In this document: positions 40,830-49,363 of the stretch, piece after piece
How positions within the stretch are numbered: position 1 is the first letter of the stretch
How the letters are laid out: each line of letters starts with the position of its first letter
DNA from: Saccharomonospora marina XMU15
GTDB lineage: Bacteria; Actinomycetota; Actinomycetes; Mycobacteriales; Pseudonocardiaceae
Reading direction: 5' to 3'
Assembly (NCBI RefSeq): GCF_000244955.1
Contig: NZ_CM001439.1
Coordinates: 1 to 64,000, forward strand
Length of the DNA stretch: 64,000 nt
Translations under genes and position numbers: made by a program
The notes under the pieces: model-generated
What the model was told of the DNA's origin: nothing
Seen by the model: only the letters and a program-made list of their open reading frames with translations
The model's database searches: none

Positions 40830-41483
40830 CTATCGGGTCGGCAGGTCTCCGGGATACGGGGACGGCGCGTGTGCCTGATCGGCGAGATGCGCCCACCAGG
40901 AATCGGTGCCCTGGACCGACACGGCAACCCCGAGCGCGGCCAGCACCCGCAGCACGTAGACCTCGATGAACGAGATCTGGTTGCGCACGACCTCGTGCGT
41001 CGCCGCGAAATCGCCTGCGTCCAGGGCGTCGCTGAACGCTTGGTCGGCGGCGCGGTTGTCGCGGTCGGCCTCGCACAACGCCGTCAGGACGGCATCGGTG
41101 GCGACGGTGTGTCCGGCTTCAGTGGCCCAGGCGACAGCGGCCTCGGCGATCGCGGTCATTGCCCTGGTGTCGGCGACCGCTGCGCGGCCCGCGCTGTCGG
41201 CCGGGGCGTTGAGCACCGTGATCCACCGGTGCCCGTTTGGGCTGTCGGCCAGCAGCAGCGCGGTGTCGCTGTCGTCGACGACCGCGATTAGCACGGGCGC
41301 GGCGGTGGCGTCGACCAGTGCGGCGGCCAAGCCGGGGATGTCTGGGAAGTCTCCGAGCACGGCGGCGAGCTGCCAGTGGTCGTCATGGCGGCCGACGAGC
41401 TCCGCTTCGTGCGGGGTCAGCAGGTCCATGTCGAGCAGCGAGTCCGGGGTGCGGGCGAGGATGAGCGAGCCAGTGAAGCCCAT
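40830..41483 (-). CDS. Unknown protein (217 residues)
   Basis: A soluble, acidic 217-residue protein starting MGFTGSLILARTPDSLLDM, with helical, Ala-rich second half (AVADTRAMTAIAEAAVAWATEAG). No family is recognised. It is the last gene of the minus-strand cargo block and ends at the long palindrome. Codon use and length are those of a real gene. Confidence 0.65.
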   Translation of the reverse strand: MGFTGSLILARTPDSLLDMDLLTPHEAELVGRHDDHWQLAAVLGDFPDIPGLAAALVDATAAPVLIAVVDDSDTALLLADSPNGHRWITVLNAPADSAGRAAVADTRAMTAIAEAAVAWATEAGHTVATDAVLTALCEADRDNRAADQAFSDALDAGDFAATHEVVRNQISFIEVYVLRVLAALGVAVSVQGTDSWWAHLADQAHAPSPYPGDLPTR

Positions 41484-41507
41484 GATCGAACCTTGTCGTT
41501 CGGGTGG

Positions 41508-42365
41508 TCAGCGCGGTGGCCACGGGTGCGGTTGGTGGGTGCGGTGGGCGGTGACGGCCTGCGCGGCGACGTCTGCGGCGGACTCCAGCAGCTCGCGGGC
41601 GTGGTCAGGGTTGTTGCCCTCGGCGTAGCGGTCGGCGTCGAGCACGAACCGCAGCGCGGTCACCACACGTTCGTGGGCGAACGGCGCGTCGGCAGGAAGC
41701 ACGTGTAGGCCACGAGCGGGGCCGGGCCGCAGCAAGCTGTGCAGGATCTCGCGGATCGCCGGGGTGGCGAGGTCGGCCAGAGGCCACCGCCGGCCCAGCA
41801 CGTACTCCGCGGCGCCGGCCACGGCGAGGGCGACCTCGCCGCGGTGCGCGAGGTAGGCCGGCGGAACCGGCGGCAAGGTGGCTCGGATCGGGATTGGCAG
41901 GCCCCGGAAGCCGGTCCAGGTGAACGTCGCGGTCTTCGGCGCGGTGTCACCGAAGACGGGCAGATCGGCGTCCGGACCGGATGCAACCCCGGCACCGCCG
42001 TCGGGACGATCGAGGTCAGGGCGGAACCACGGACCGCCGTGGGTCGACACGCGCACGTGCCCGTCGACGAAGGCGTAGGCGTACCAGCCACCGCTGGTGG
42101 TGGCCAGCCACGGCCAGCCCGCTTCCCAATCTGGGCCGGGAGCGGCGACGAAACCGGTCTCGACGACTCGCTGGCGAGTCAGCAGCGCGGCGACGGCCGC
42201 CTCGTAGGTGCCCAGGTCGGCGGCGGAGAGCACCTCGGTCGGCTCGGCATCGCCCGCCGCGCCGAGCCGGGCCAGTTCGACCGGGCCGCCAGCCTCGGCC
42301 AGCGAGCCCAGCCAGCGGGCTGTCGGTCCTGTGCCGACGTAGAAGTCTGCGTGATCACGGGTCAT
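41508..42365 (-). CDS. Unknown protein of the ADFYxGxGPxAxWLGSL family (long form)
   Basis: A 285-residue protein starting MTRDHADFYVGTGPTARWLGSL. The N-terminal half, with GWPWLATTSGGWYAYAFVDGHVRV, is paralogous to the small protein at 43115-43459 (ADFYDGRGPRAVWLGSL, GWPWLWPDSRDTDWVFTFAHGRVWI). The rest is unique and helical. Function unknown. Both copies are in the same minus-strand cargo block, which suggests duplication within the element. Confidence 0.65.
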   Translation of the reverse strand: MTRDHADFYVGTGPTARWLGSLAEAGGPVELARLGAAGDAEPTEVLSAADLGTYEAAVAALLTRQRVVETGFVAAPGPDWEAGWPWLATTSGGWYAYAFVDGHVRVSTHGGPWFRPDLDRPDGGAGVASGPDADLPVFGDTAPKTATFTWTGFRGLPIPIRATLPPVPPAYLAHRGEVALAVAGAAEYVLGRRWPLADLATPAIREILHSLLRPGPARGLHVLPADAPFAHERVVTALRFVLDADRYAEGNNPDHARELLESAADVAAQAVTAHRTHQPHPWPPR

Positions 42366-42398
42366 CCGTGGATACCTCCGGGTTGAACGCGGCCGAGG

Positions 42399-42737
42399 TC
42401 AGCCGGGCTTCACCCAGGCGCACCGTGCGGGATCCCAGGTCGCCTCGGTGTAGAGGCGGTTGAGGTCGGGAAGCCCAGGGCCGATCATCCAGCCGAGTTG
42501 CTCGCAGTCGAGCAATCCGGGCCACCACCCTGTCCAGACGTCTCGCCCATGGTCGTGGTCGAGGTCGCACATCAGCCGCTGCAGCCCGGTCACCAGGCAG
42601 CGCGCGACGTCACACCCGCCGTCGTACTCGTCGTATTCGTGTGGCTCGCCGACCGCCACGGCGCAGTCCGGGCAGTTCGGCTCGAAATCCAGGACGCGGA
42701 ACTGTTTGCCCTGAGTGCTTTCGTTGTTGTCGTTCAT
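42399..42737 (-). CDS. Small cysteine-containing unknown protein
   Basis: A 112-residue protein starting MNDNNESTQGKQFRVLDFEP. It has a CPDC motif (EPNCPDCAVAVGEPH), two further cysteines (GCDVARCLV) and a late WDPARCAWVKPG, so metal binding is possible. The ATG at 42737 has a GGAG site 9 bases upstream. No family is recognised. Confidence 0.65.
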   Translation of the reverse strand: MNDNNESTQGKQFRVLDFEPNCPDCAVAVGEPHEYDEYDGGCDVARCLVTGLQRLMCDLDHDHGRDVWTGWWPGLLDCEQLGWMIGPGLPDLNRLYTEATWDPARCAWVKPG

Positions 42738-42760
42738 CGCGTTTTCTCCAGCAATCGGGG

Positions 42761-43069
42761 TCATCGTCGGACTCGTCCGAGAAGTTCGTTCCACGCTTTG
42801 GCCTCGTGCGCCGCGTTCATCCGGATCGACTTCCACGCCGGGTTCGTCTCGGCAACCGCGATCTCGGTGACCAGCGAGGACCCTTGAGTCATCACCTCGG
42901 CGATCCGCAGGTGCATCAATGCGGAGTCCATCGCCCGGCGGTACTCGTCCGGGTCCGACGAGTGGACGCGCTGCGCGTTGGCGAACTCATCCTCGGCGGC
43001 GGCGCAATGCTCGGCGGCGGACATGATCTGGCGCGCGATGGGTGTTTCGATTGAAACGGCTTCCGGCAT
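42761..43069 (-). CDS. Small helical unknown protein
   Basis: A 102-residue protein starting MPEAVSIETPIARQIMSAAE with mostly helical sequence (ALMHLRIAEVMTQGSSLVTE). AGGAG lies 7 bases before the ATG. No family is recognised. It belongs to the minus-strand cargo block. Confidence 0.6.
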   Translation of the reverse strand: MPEAVSIETPIARQIMSAAEHCAAAEDEFANAQRVHSSDPDEYRRAMDSALMHLRIAEVMTQGSSLVTEIAVAETNPAWKSIRMNAAHEAKAWNELLGRVRR

Positions 43070-43114
43070 CGTGAACTCCTGCGTTGGTCGTAGGGATGAG
43101 GGCCTTGTTTGGTC

Positions 43115-43459
43115 TTACTGCGACACTCGTTGTTGGACACGCAGCCACGCGCGCCCGGTCGTGATCCACACCCGACCGTGGGCGAACGTGAACACCCAGT
43201 CCGTGTCGCGGCTGTCCGGCCACAACCACGGCCAGCCGCCGTCGGGCTGAAAGCCGTGCCCGTGGTCCTCGTCGGCCCAGACGTCAAGCAGGTCGGCTAC
43301 GGCGTCGGTGTAGGTGGGCGGGTCGGTCGCGTCCAGCAGCAGCCGTCCACATGCGACGCCGCGCACCGTGGCGGGGTCGGCGTCGCCCTGGAGTGAGCCG
43401 AGCCAGACAGCGCGCGGTCCGCGCCCGTCGTAGAAGTCGGCGGTGGTGGACACGGTCAC
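43115..43459 (-). CDS. Small ADFYxGxGPxAxWLGSL-family protein
   Basis: A 114-residue protein starting VTVSTTADFYDGRGPRAVWLGSLQ, a short paralogue of the 285-residue protein at 41508-42365. The tryptophan-rich pattern GGWPWLWPDSRDTDWVFTFA recurs in both. GTG start overlaps the upstream stop (GTGA). Function unknown. Confidence 0.65.
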   Translation of the reverse strand: MTVSTTADFYDGRGPRAVWLGSLQGDADPATVRGVACGRLLLDATDPPTYTDAVADLLDVWADEDHGHGFQPDGGWPWLWPDSRDTDWVFTFAHGRVWITTGRAWLRVQQRVSQ

Positions 43460-43800
43460 CCCTGCGGCGGGCGGGTCGCGTCGCGGAGCCGCTGTTCAAC
43501 CTCGTAGCTGTCGCGGGCGGTGAGGATGCTGGTCAGCACGAGGACAGCGGCACCCTCGGAGACCGGGTTGACGGGTTGGCCGTCGAGGGTGAGGGGAAGG
43601 CCGAGGGCGGTGACGATGTGCCACTCGGACTGGCGGACGCGGTCGGCGCAGTAGTAGCTGCCGACGAGTGCCCCGTCACGGGTGACGGTGCCGTACAAGG
43701 TTTGTTGTGCGTCGGCGGGGTCGGCGACGATCGCGGTCACCTCGCAGCCGTTCTCCGTGAAGCGACGGATGACGGTCTCGGGAACTTCGTAGGGCGTCAT
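43456..43800 (-). CDS. Unknown protein (114 residues)
   Basis: A 114-residue protein starting MTPYEVPETVIRRFTENGCE, with alternating beta-strand-like sequence (GTVTRDGALVGSYYCADRVR) and a helical end. AGGAG precedes the ATG. Coupled to the next gene by GTGA. Family unknown. Confidence 0.6.
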   Translation of the reverse strand: MTPYEVPETVIRRFTENGCEVTAIVADPADAQQTLYGTVTRDGALVGSYYCADRVRQSEWHIVTALGLPLTLDGQPVNPVSEGAAVLVLTSILTARDSYEVEQRLRDATRPPQG

Positions 43801-43827
43801 GGTGATCTCCTGTGGTGTGAGGCGTTT

Positions 43828-44406
43828 CTATACCCGGCTCGGAAGGTCGAAGTAGCATTCGTCGTCGCAGTCCTGACCGCCTTTGCTTGCCACGAACGGG
43901 CATTCGTCGCGGTGGGCTTTGGTGAAGGTGACGCTGCCGTCGGGGTGCTCGAAGATGTGCAGCGTTCCGCCGTTGTCGGTTGCCCACGTGATGTCGTTCG
44001 GGTCGATGCGGCATTCGGCGTTGTAGCCGATGCTGGTGGCCAGCAACGCGCTCACCGCGCGGTAGAGGTGAGGTGACAAGGTCACGGTGGGCGGCGGTGC
44101 GGCAAGAATCTCAGCGGCGCGATGGAGGAGCCGCTCGGCGAACGGGCCGAGGACGGCGGCGGCGTTGACCTCCACGCTCGGGGGCGGGGTGTCGTGCCAC
44201 CAGTTGTTGAGGTCGTCGGCGGCGAGGGTGGACCAGTCCGTGTGGTCGGTGAGCACCTCGGCGACGGCACCGCTGTGGTTGAGGTAGACGCCGCGCTCGA
44301 GGCGGGCGCGGACGGTGCGCCCGGCGATCTCGACGACGCGGGTGTAGTGGTAGCGGGTCGAGGTGGCTCCGGCGTCCTGGTCGCGTTCGATGGTTGAGGC
44401 GGTCAT
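43828..44406 (-). CDS. Unknown protein (192 residues)
   Basis: A 192-residue protein starting MTASTIERDQDAGATSTRYH. The second half has YNAECRIDPNDITWATDNGG and a cysteine cluster near the end (DECPFVASKGGQDCDDECYF), which could bind metal. No family is recognised. The gene sits 36 bases downstream of the RAMA gene in the same direction. Confidence 0.6.
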   Translation of the reverse strand: MTASTIERDQDAGATSTRYHYTRVVEIAGRTVRARLERGVYLNHSGAVAEVLTDHTDWSTLAADDLNNWWHDTPPPSVEVNAAAVLGPFAERLLHRAAEILAAPPPTVTLSPHLYRAVSALLATSIGYNAECRIDPNDITWATDNGGTLHIFEHPDGSVTFTKAHRDECPFVASKGGQDCDDECYFDLPSRV

Positions 44407-44442
44407 GGCGGTCTCCGTCGTGTCGGTGGGTTGGTCGGGGGT

Positions 44443-45288
44443 TCAGTGGGTGCCGAGCGCGGTGCGCAGCTCGGAGAGGGGTCGGTCGTCGCGGGCACGT
44501 CGCCAGAGGTGCCAGCCGTTGACGGTGTAGCCCGCGAGGCTGGTGGCCAGCGCGGTGACGGTGGAGACGGCGAACTCGTGCGGTCCGCCGTCGTGCAGGA
44601 CACCGCCCTCCCGGACGGTGGCGGTGTGTCCGTTCCACACCAGCTGCTCGCCGACCTCGACCAATCCGGCCTCCAGCAGCGCGGCGAGGGCGTCCGGTCG
44701 GCGAGGCGCCGGCGGCGAGGCCACCGCGGACTCGCCGGCGAGTCCGGCAGGAAGCAGTCCTAGGGGCAAGGCAGCGGCGATCGGCCCGGTCAGCGTCGCC
44801 CACTGGGCGTCCTTTAGGGCGACATCGGCGAGGTAGCGCATGTGCACGAGCACCGACATCGCCACCTCGTGCGGCCAGCGTGCGCCCACCGCCTGCCACG
44901 TGCGGACCGTGGACCACTCGCCCTGCGAGGCAGCGACGACCTCGACGTCGGCCACCGCCGGGTCGTCATCGGTGGGCGGGTGGAGGCGCACCACGACGTC
45001 TCCCGTGTGTAGGGCGGCGGGCGGTGGCGCGGGCAGCCACACCCCTGCCAGCAGGTCGGTGGTGTCGGTGAGCGCGGGGTCGGGGGCGGGCGCGTCCCCG
45101 GTGAGCCGAATCGGGGCTCCGGCGGTGTCGGTGGTCCGTATCGCCACCACGACCAGCCCCCATACCCCGGCGGGTGGACGCAACGGCACGGCGGAAGGCG
45201 GTGCCAGGGCAATCAACACCGACTCGGCCGGAAAAGCGGTATGGGCGTGGTTGGTCGGTGTGGTGATGCCGTGGGCGTTGCTGGTCAC
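44443..45288 (-). CDS. RAMA-domain protein (paralogue 2), predicted modified-DNA reader
   Basis: This 281-residue protein has an unassigned N-terminal region of about 200 residues and a C-terminal RAMA-type domain: LAALLEAGLVEVGEQLVWNG, TATVREGGVLHDGG, GYTVNGWHLWRRARDDRPLS, ELRTALGTH. RAMA domains are named from restriction-associated proteins and are predicted to recognise modified DNA. The element also encodes DNA-modifying enzymes, so this could be their reader, though that is inference. It is paralogous to the frameshifted gene at 38653-39538. GTG start with GGAGGTCAC upstream. Confidence 0.75.
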   Translation of the reverse strand: MTSNAHGITTPTNHAHTAFPAESVLIALAPPSAVPLRPPAGVWGLVVVAIRTTDTAGAPIRLTGDAPAPDPALTDTTDLLAGVWLPAPPPAALHTGDVVVRLHPPTDDDPAVADVEVVAASQGEWSTVRTWQAVGARWPHEVAMSVLVHMRYLADVALKDAQWATLTGPIAAALPLGLLPAGLAGESAVASPPAPRRPDALAALLEAGLVEVGEQLVWNGHTATVREGGVLHDGGPHEFAVSTVTALATSLAGYTVNGWHLWRRARDDRPLSELRTALGTH

Positions 45289-45354
45289 GACGTGACCTCC
45301 TTCGGTGTGCGGGTAGCGAGTTCCGGACGTGCGAAGCTGGTCGACTCGCGGCGG

Positions 45355-45867
45355 CTAGCCGCCCAGGGTGGGTAAGCCGAAGGCACAGCCGGGCTGGTGG
45401 ATCGACTCGTCGCGAGCCTCGTCGGCGATCGGGCTGTCGCCGTCGGGGTCGAGGTACTCGCCGAGGTCGGCCAACGTGGCGACGCGGGTGACCGGGACCT
45501 CGTTCTCACAGTCGGGACAGCGGTCGAGGAGCAGCCACCCGTCACCGGGGGTGGTGAAGTCCGGGATGAACCGCCACGCGCGCCCGGTCACGGGGTCGGT
45601 GACGGTGATCAGGTCACCGGGAACCGGTCCGGTGCGGGTGCGGTACTGGCGGTGTGGGTCGTCCGTGACGAGCACGCCGTCCACACCGACCTGCAGGGCA
45701 GCGGCGATGGTACGGGCGACACGGGCGCGGCGTGCCCACCGGTTCCACCGGTCGGGGTTGTCGTGGCGACGGCGGAACCCGTCGGGGTCGGCGGCACGGT
45801 GGGCGCGCGCGGCGTGCACGGCACGCTCGGCCAGTCCGCTGGTGAGTCCGGGCGGGGCGGTGGTCAT
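45355..45867 (-). CDS. Unknown protein with CxxC/CPDC-like metal site
   Basis: A 170-residue protein starting MTTAPPGLTSGLAERAVHAA. It has WLLLDRCPDCENEVPVTRVATLADL and a later HQPGCAFGLPTL, consistent with a zinc ribbon. Another frame runs further upstream, but the ATG at 45867 is chosen for its TGATG overlap with the preceding small gene. Function unknown. Confidence 0.65.
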   Translation of the reverse strand: MTTAPPGLTSGLAERAVHAARAHRAADPDGFRRRHDNPDRWNRWARRARVARTIAAALQVGVDGVLVTDDPHRQYRTRTGPVPGDLITVTDPVTGRAWRFIPDFTTPGDGWLLLDRCPDCENEVPVTRVATLADLGEYLDPDGDSPIADEARDESIHQPGCAFGLPTLGG

Positions 45868-46130
45868 CACGACCACCCCAGGGCGTTGGCGGCGAGCGCG
45901 GGCAGGTACCCGACCTGCTCGCCCGCACCGAGCCACACAACGGGTGGACCGGTACGCGTGGGGCCTTCGTACTCGGCGTCGTCCGGGGTGCACGCGACCC
46001 GCGCGAGGAGGTTCTCCAGCGGGTAGCCGGGTTGCGTGGCCAGTCGAACCGGGGTGGCCGGGTCGTAGTGTTCCAGCGCGGCGACCAGTTCGCCGACCGT
46101 CGCAATGGTGGTGTCGTACAACGTGATCAC
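45867..46130 (-). CDS. Small unknown protein
   Basis: An 87-residue protein starting MITLYDTTIATVGELVAALEHYDPATPV. The pattern TVGELVAALEHYDPATPVRLAT resembles small proteins with a ubiquitin-like or DUF-type fold found in actinobacterial elements. It overlaps the next gene's start by one base (TGATG). Confidence 0.65.
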   Translation of the reverse strand: MITLYDTTIATVGELVAALEHYDPATPVRLATQPGYPLENLLARVACTPDDAEYEGPTRTGPPVVWLGAGEQVGYLPALAANALGWS

Positions 46131-46157
46131 CTCTCGGTGTTGGTGGGTATCGGTTGT

Positions 46158-47915
46158 TCAGTGGGTGGCACGCAGGGCGGCGGTGGCGGCGCGCCCAATG
46201 GCCTGCGCGGTGGTCGTGGGGTCGGTCATCACGTGCACGGTCGCCCCGGTCATCGGCTTGCGCCCAGGGACGTCCGGGGCGATCCACAACACCGCGCAAC
46301 CGGTGGCGCGCAACCGGTCGAGAAGCTGCTGCCCGTTGCGGCGGGGCGCATCGCGGAACTTCCCGTCGGACACGATGACCAACAACCGCGCGGCACCGGG
46401 GCGCGACAGACCGAGCGCGCCGTCGAGGGCGTCGATCGCGGTGTCGATAGCTTCCCAGTTGTCGCGGGTGGCGAAGTCCGTCACGGCGGCGGGGGCCTTG
46501 CCGGGGCGGGTGATCGGGCGGACGTGGTGCCCGAAGATCACGGTGGCGGTCTCGGCGGGCACCGGACTCTGCGCGGCGGCGTTGGCCAGAATCCACGCGG
46601 TCGAGGCAACCGGTTTCGCGAAGCTGCCCATGGACCCGGACACGTCGCACGCGATGCCCAACCGGAGCGGCGGGGTCGGGACCGTCGTGCGGGTGGTGCG
46701 GGTGAACGGTTCGGCGGTCGGCATCGCCCCGGCGGCCAGTTGTGCCTCGCGTGCCAACGCACCGCGCATCCGAAGGCGTCCGGGCGGAATCGGCGAGGTC
46801 GACTTGGTCGCTACCCGGTCACGGACCCCGGCGGTGGTCAGCGCGCGCCCGAGCACCCGCGCGGCGGTGCGTTCGCCCGTGGTCGGCGGGCGGGTGCCGA
46901 TCGTTTCGGTGCGCCCGTCGCGGGGACCGCCGACCGTGAACACGGTGCGGGCGGCGTCATCGGCCTTCTTCGCGGCGGCGTCGGCGGCGGCCTTCTCGCG
47001 GGCGGCGATCTCGGCGGGGTCCTCGGGCAACTTCGCACGCGCTACCGCCCGCGTCACCTTGCCCAGTACCTTGCCGATCGCGTCGGCCAGTGGGGACGGC
47101 GACGGGGTGCCGGACGGGTCGGGGGTGGCGGACGGGTCGGCGAGGTGCGGCGGGGTGGTGTCGGGGTCGGGTCCGATGATCTCGCACCACTGGCGGCCGA
47201 GTTCGATCATGGCGGCGGTGTCGTCGTCGGCGGTGCGGAACGCCTGACGCCACACCGCCCGCAGCTTGGCGAGTTTCTCCGCGCCGAGCACGTCTTCCAC
47301 GGTGCGCGCGACGGGGGCGGTTTCGGTACGGGTGAGGATGCCGCCGTCGGTGCGTCCCAGGAACAGGGCGGCGGTGTGCGCGGCGTCGCGCGGGGTCATT
47401 TTCGGGGCGAAGGCGGGGTCGTCGAGTTTCATGCCGCCCGTGACGATGGTTTTCACGCACGCGCGCAACCAGTGGCGGTCGTCGGGGCGGCGGCGGACCT
47501 GTGCCCGTTCGATCCGGGGCTCTTCCAGCAGCAGCGCGGCGTCCACCGCGCCGGGGTCGGCGTCCTTGGGCACGTCGGCGAGCCACCGGGTGTGTTTGCT
47601 GTGCGCGCATTCGTGAGTCAGCGCGCCCCAGGTGGGGGCATAGCGTTTCCGGTCGCTGATCCGGTGTGGTTTGGCGGTGGCGGGGTCGACCGGGTGCAGG
47701 TGCGTACCGTCGACTTCGATCATGGCGGTGGCGGGCAGGAAACACGCCGGGGCACCCTGTCCGGCACCGGGCGCGATGGTGACCAGCAGGTCGTCCCGGT
47801 CGGCGATCGCGGGGACCTCGGCGGTCAGCGCGGCGGAGAGCGCGTCCCATCCGGGGGCGGCGGGGAACACAGCCGACGCGGTGGCGGCGGGGTCGGCGAT
47901 CATGTGCGCGGTCAT
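46158..47915 (-). CDS. VWA-domain protein with HExxH-like metal motif, partner of MoxR-type ATPase
   Basis: This 585-residue protein has an N-terminal region with a metalloprotease-like HECAH at residues 101-105 (LTHECAHSKHTRW), a Pro/Ala-rich middle, and a C-terminal VWA domain with the MIDAS start CDVSGSMGS (Asp424). VWA plus MoxR AAA+ pairs act as metal-dependent chaperone or remodelling machines, as in CobT/CobS. The pairing with 47959-49152 (44 bases apart, same strand) supports this. The substrate is unknown. ATG at 47915 with an AAAGGA site. Confidence 0.8.
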   Translation of the reverse strand: MTAHMIADPAATASAVFPAAPGWDALSAALTAEVPAIADRDDLLVTIAPGAGQGAPACFLPATAMIEVDGTHLHPVDPATAKPHRISDRKRYAPTWGALTHECAHSKHTRWLADVPKDADPGAVDAALLLEEPRIERAQVRRRPDDRHWLRACVKTIVTGGMKLDDPAFAPKMTPRDAAHTAALFLGRTDGGILTRTETAPVARTVEDVLGAEKLAKLRAVWRQAFRTADDDTAAMIELGRQWCEIIGPDPDTTPPHLADPSATPDPSGTPSPSPLADAIGKVLGKVTRAVARAKLPEDPAEIAAREKAAADAAAKKADDAARTVFTVGGPRDGRTETIGTRPPTTGERTAARVLGRALTTAGVRDRVATKSTSPIPPGRLRMRGALAREAQLAAGAMPTAEPFTRTTRTTVPTPPLRLGIACDVSGSMGSFAKPVASTAWILANAAAQSPVPAETATVIFGHHVRPITRPGKAPAAVTDFATRDNWEAIDTAIDALDGALGLSRPGAARLLVIVSDGKFRDAPRRNGQQLLDRLRATGCAVLWIAPDVPGRKPMTGATVHVMTDPTTTAQAIGRAATAALRATH

Positions 47916-47958
47916 CGCGGTGTGTCCTTTCCGGACGGTTCGGGCGGGTGGCGGGCGG

Positions 47959-49152
47959 TCAGATACGTGCACCGAGTGCCAGCGGGGCAACGGTTTTACC
48001 GAAGGCGATCTTGACGGCGGTGGCCACGATGTCGCGGTCCTCCTCGGGGGCGGTGCCGATCAGGTTCCCGGCGGCGGCGTCGGTGCCCAACACGTCGGCG
48101 ATCTTCTGGAATGCCAACAGTTCGCGCAGTTGCGGTGCCCACCGGATCTCGCCGCCCGCCTGCCGGGTCGACAGGTTGCGCGCCACGGACACCGCGCGAG
48201 TGTCGATCTTGAGTTGCGTCGCGAGGTCGTAGTCGGTGGACACCTGGATCTGCACGGAAAACCGCGACGCCAACGCATCGGACAGCACCGCGCCGTGCAC
48301 GCCGGGGTTGTGTCCGGCCACCACATAGAAACCGGGGGCGGCGTCGATGACCTCACCGCCATTGGCCTTGATCATGATTTGGCGGCGGCCGTCCATCGCG
48401 GGGTAGACCACGGCGAGCACGGTCGGCGGTATGAGCGTGGCGTCGTCGATGAACAGGGTCCGGCCTTCGCGCATCGCGCGGACCAGCGGACCGTGCACGA
48501 ACACGAATTTCCCGTCCGGGGTCTGGGTGTACTCGCCCACGATGTCGGCGACCGTGGTGTCCCCGTCGCCCTGAATCGTGACCAGGTCACCGAAAGCGGC
48601 CTCGACGACCGAGGTCTTCCCGGTTCCGGGTGGTCCGTACATCAGGGCGGCGACCCCAGCGTCACGCAACTTGCGCAACGCGGTCACGTCGGGCAGCCCG
48701 GACAGCTTGCGCGGGTGGTAGAGCTGCCCGTTCGGGCGCGTGACCGGACCGGTCACGGCCGGAGTCGTCGGGGCGGTCGGCGTGGTCGTCGCGGGCGGTG
48801 TCGTCGGGCGGGGTGTGCGGGGGCGGCGGGGTGTGCCGGACGGGACCGCCACGGGCGCGGCGGCGGCGTCGGCGGTGGTCGGGGTCGACCGGTAGCGGAC
48901 CGGTTTGGTCGAGGTTTGTTCGGCGTAGCCCCCGGCGGTCAGCGCGGCGAGTGCGTTGCCGATCGCGCCCGATGACTTCCCGCCGAGTGCGGCGGCGATG
49001 TTGCGCGGGGTCAGTTCGGTGCCCGCCTGATCGGTGAGGACTTGCGCCACCTGTCGGCGGAGTTCGCCGTTGGGCAACCGCCCGCCCGCCGGGGCGGTGG
49101 TCGTCGTGCCGGATGCCGCCGGGGCGGTCGTCGGCGTGGCTGGCGTGGTCAT
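47959..49152 (-). CDS. MoxR/CobS-like AAA+ ATPase with N-terminal winged helix
   Basis: This 397-residue protein has a winged-helix start (LPNGELRRQVAQVLTDQAG, PRNIAAALGGKSSGAIGNAL), a Pro/Thr-rich linker, and a MoxR-type AAA+ domain with Walker A GPPGTGKT at 173-180, Walker B RTLFIDDATL and sensor HNPGVHGA. The winged helix is like that at the end of the 39858-40754 protein. It probably works with the VWA protein downstream. AAAGGA lies before the ATG. It may be coupled to DNA by its winged helix, which is unusual for MoxR proteins. Confidence 0.85.
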   Translation of the reverse strand: MTTPATPTTAPAASGTTTTAPAGGRLPNGELRRQVAQVLTDQAGTELTPRNIAAALGGKSSGAIGNALAALTAGGYAEQTSTKPVRYRSTPTTADAAAAPVAVPSGTPRRPRTPRPTTPPATTTPTAPTTPAVTGPVTRPNGQLYHPRKLSGLPDVTALRKLRDAGVAALMYGPPGTGKTSVVEAAFGDLVTIQGDGDTTVADIVGEYTQTPDGKFVFVHGPLVRAMREGRTLFIDDATLIPPTVLAVVYPAMDGRRQIMIKANGGEVIDAAPGFYVVAGHNPGVHGAVLSDALASRFSVQIQVSTDYDLATQLKIDTRAVSVARNLSTRQAGGEIRWAPQLRELLAFQKIADVLGTDAAAGNLIGTAPEEDRDIVATAVKIAFGKTVAPLALGARI

Positions 49153-49195
49153 CGCGGGGTGGTCCTTTCGATCTAGTGCGGGCGGCGGGGAACGG

Positions 49196-49363
49196 TCAGA
49201 CCGTGGCGGCGTCGATGGCGTCGGGCGCGTTCTGGTGGGCTTCGGCGGCGGCGTCGGCCGATTCCTGGGTGTGGCCGTATTCGACCCACCCGCAGTAACA
49301 AAACGCGGTCACCGTGTTGTCGGTTTCGGTGGTGGTGTCGGCGTAACACATAATCGGCCCCAT
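49196..49363 (-). CDS. Small CxCGW-type protein, probable zinc ribbon
   Basis: A 55-residue frame: MGPIMCYADTTTETDNTVTA followed by FCYCGWVEYGHTQESADAA and an AEAHQN segment. The pattern CxCGW, then spaced alanines and a His, is common in small actinobacterial zinc-binding proteins. The start is uncertain (49363 or 49351) and no ribosome site is seen, so this is a tentative gene. It lies 43 bases upstream of the MoxR gene. Confidence 0.45.
   Translation of the reverse strand: MGPIMCYADTTTETDNTVTAFCYCGWVEYGHTQESADAAAEAHQNAPDAIDAATV

Noticed and set aside
45868-46650. Long N-terminal extension of the 45355-45867 gene
   Set aside because: It is antisense-like Arg-rich translation that covers the real small gene at 45867-46130 and part of the VWA gene.
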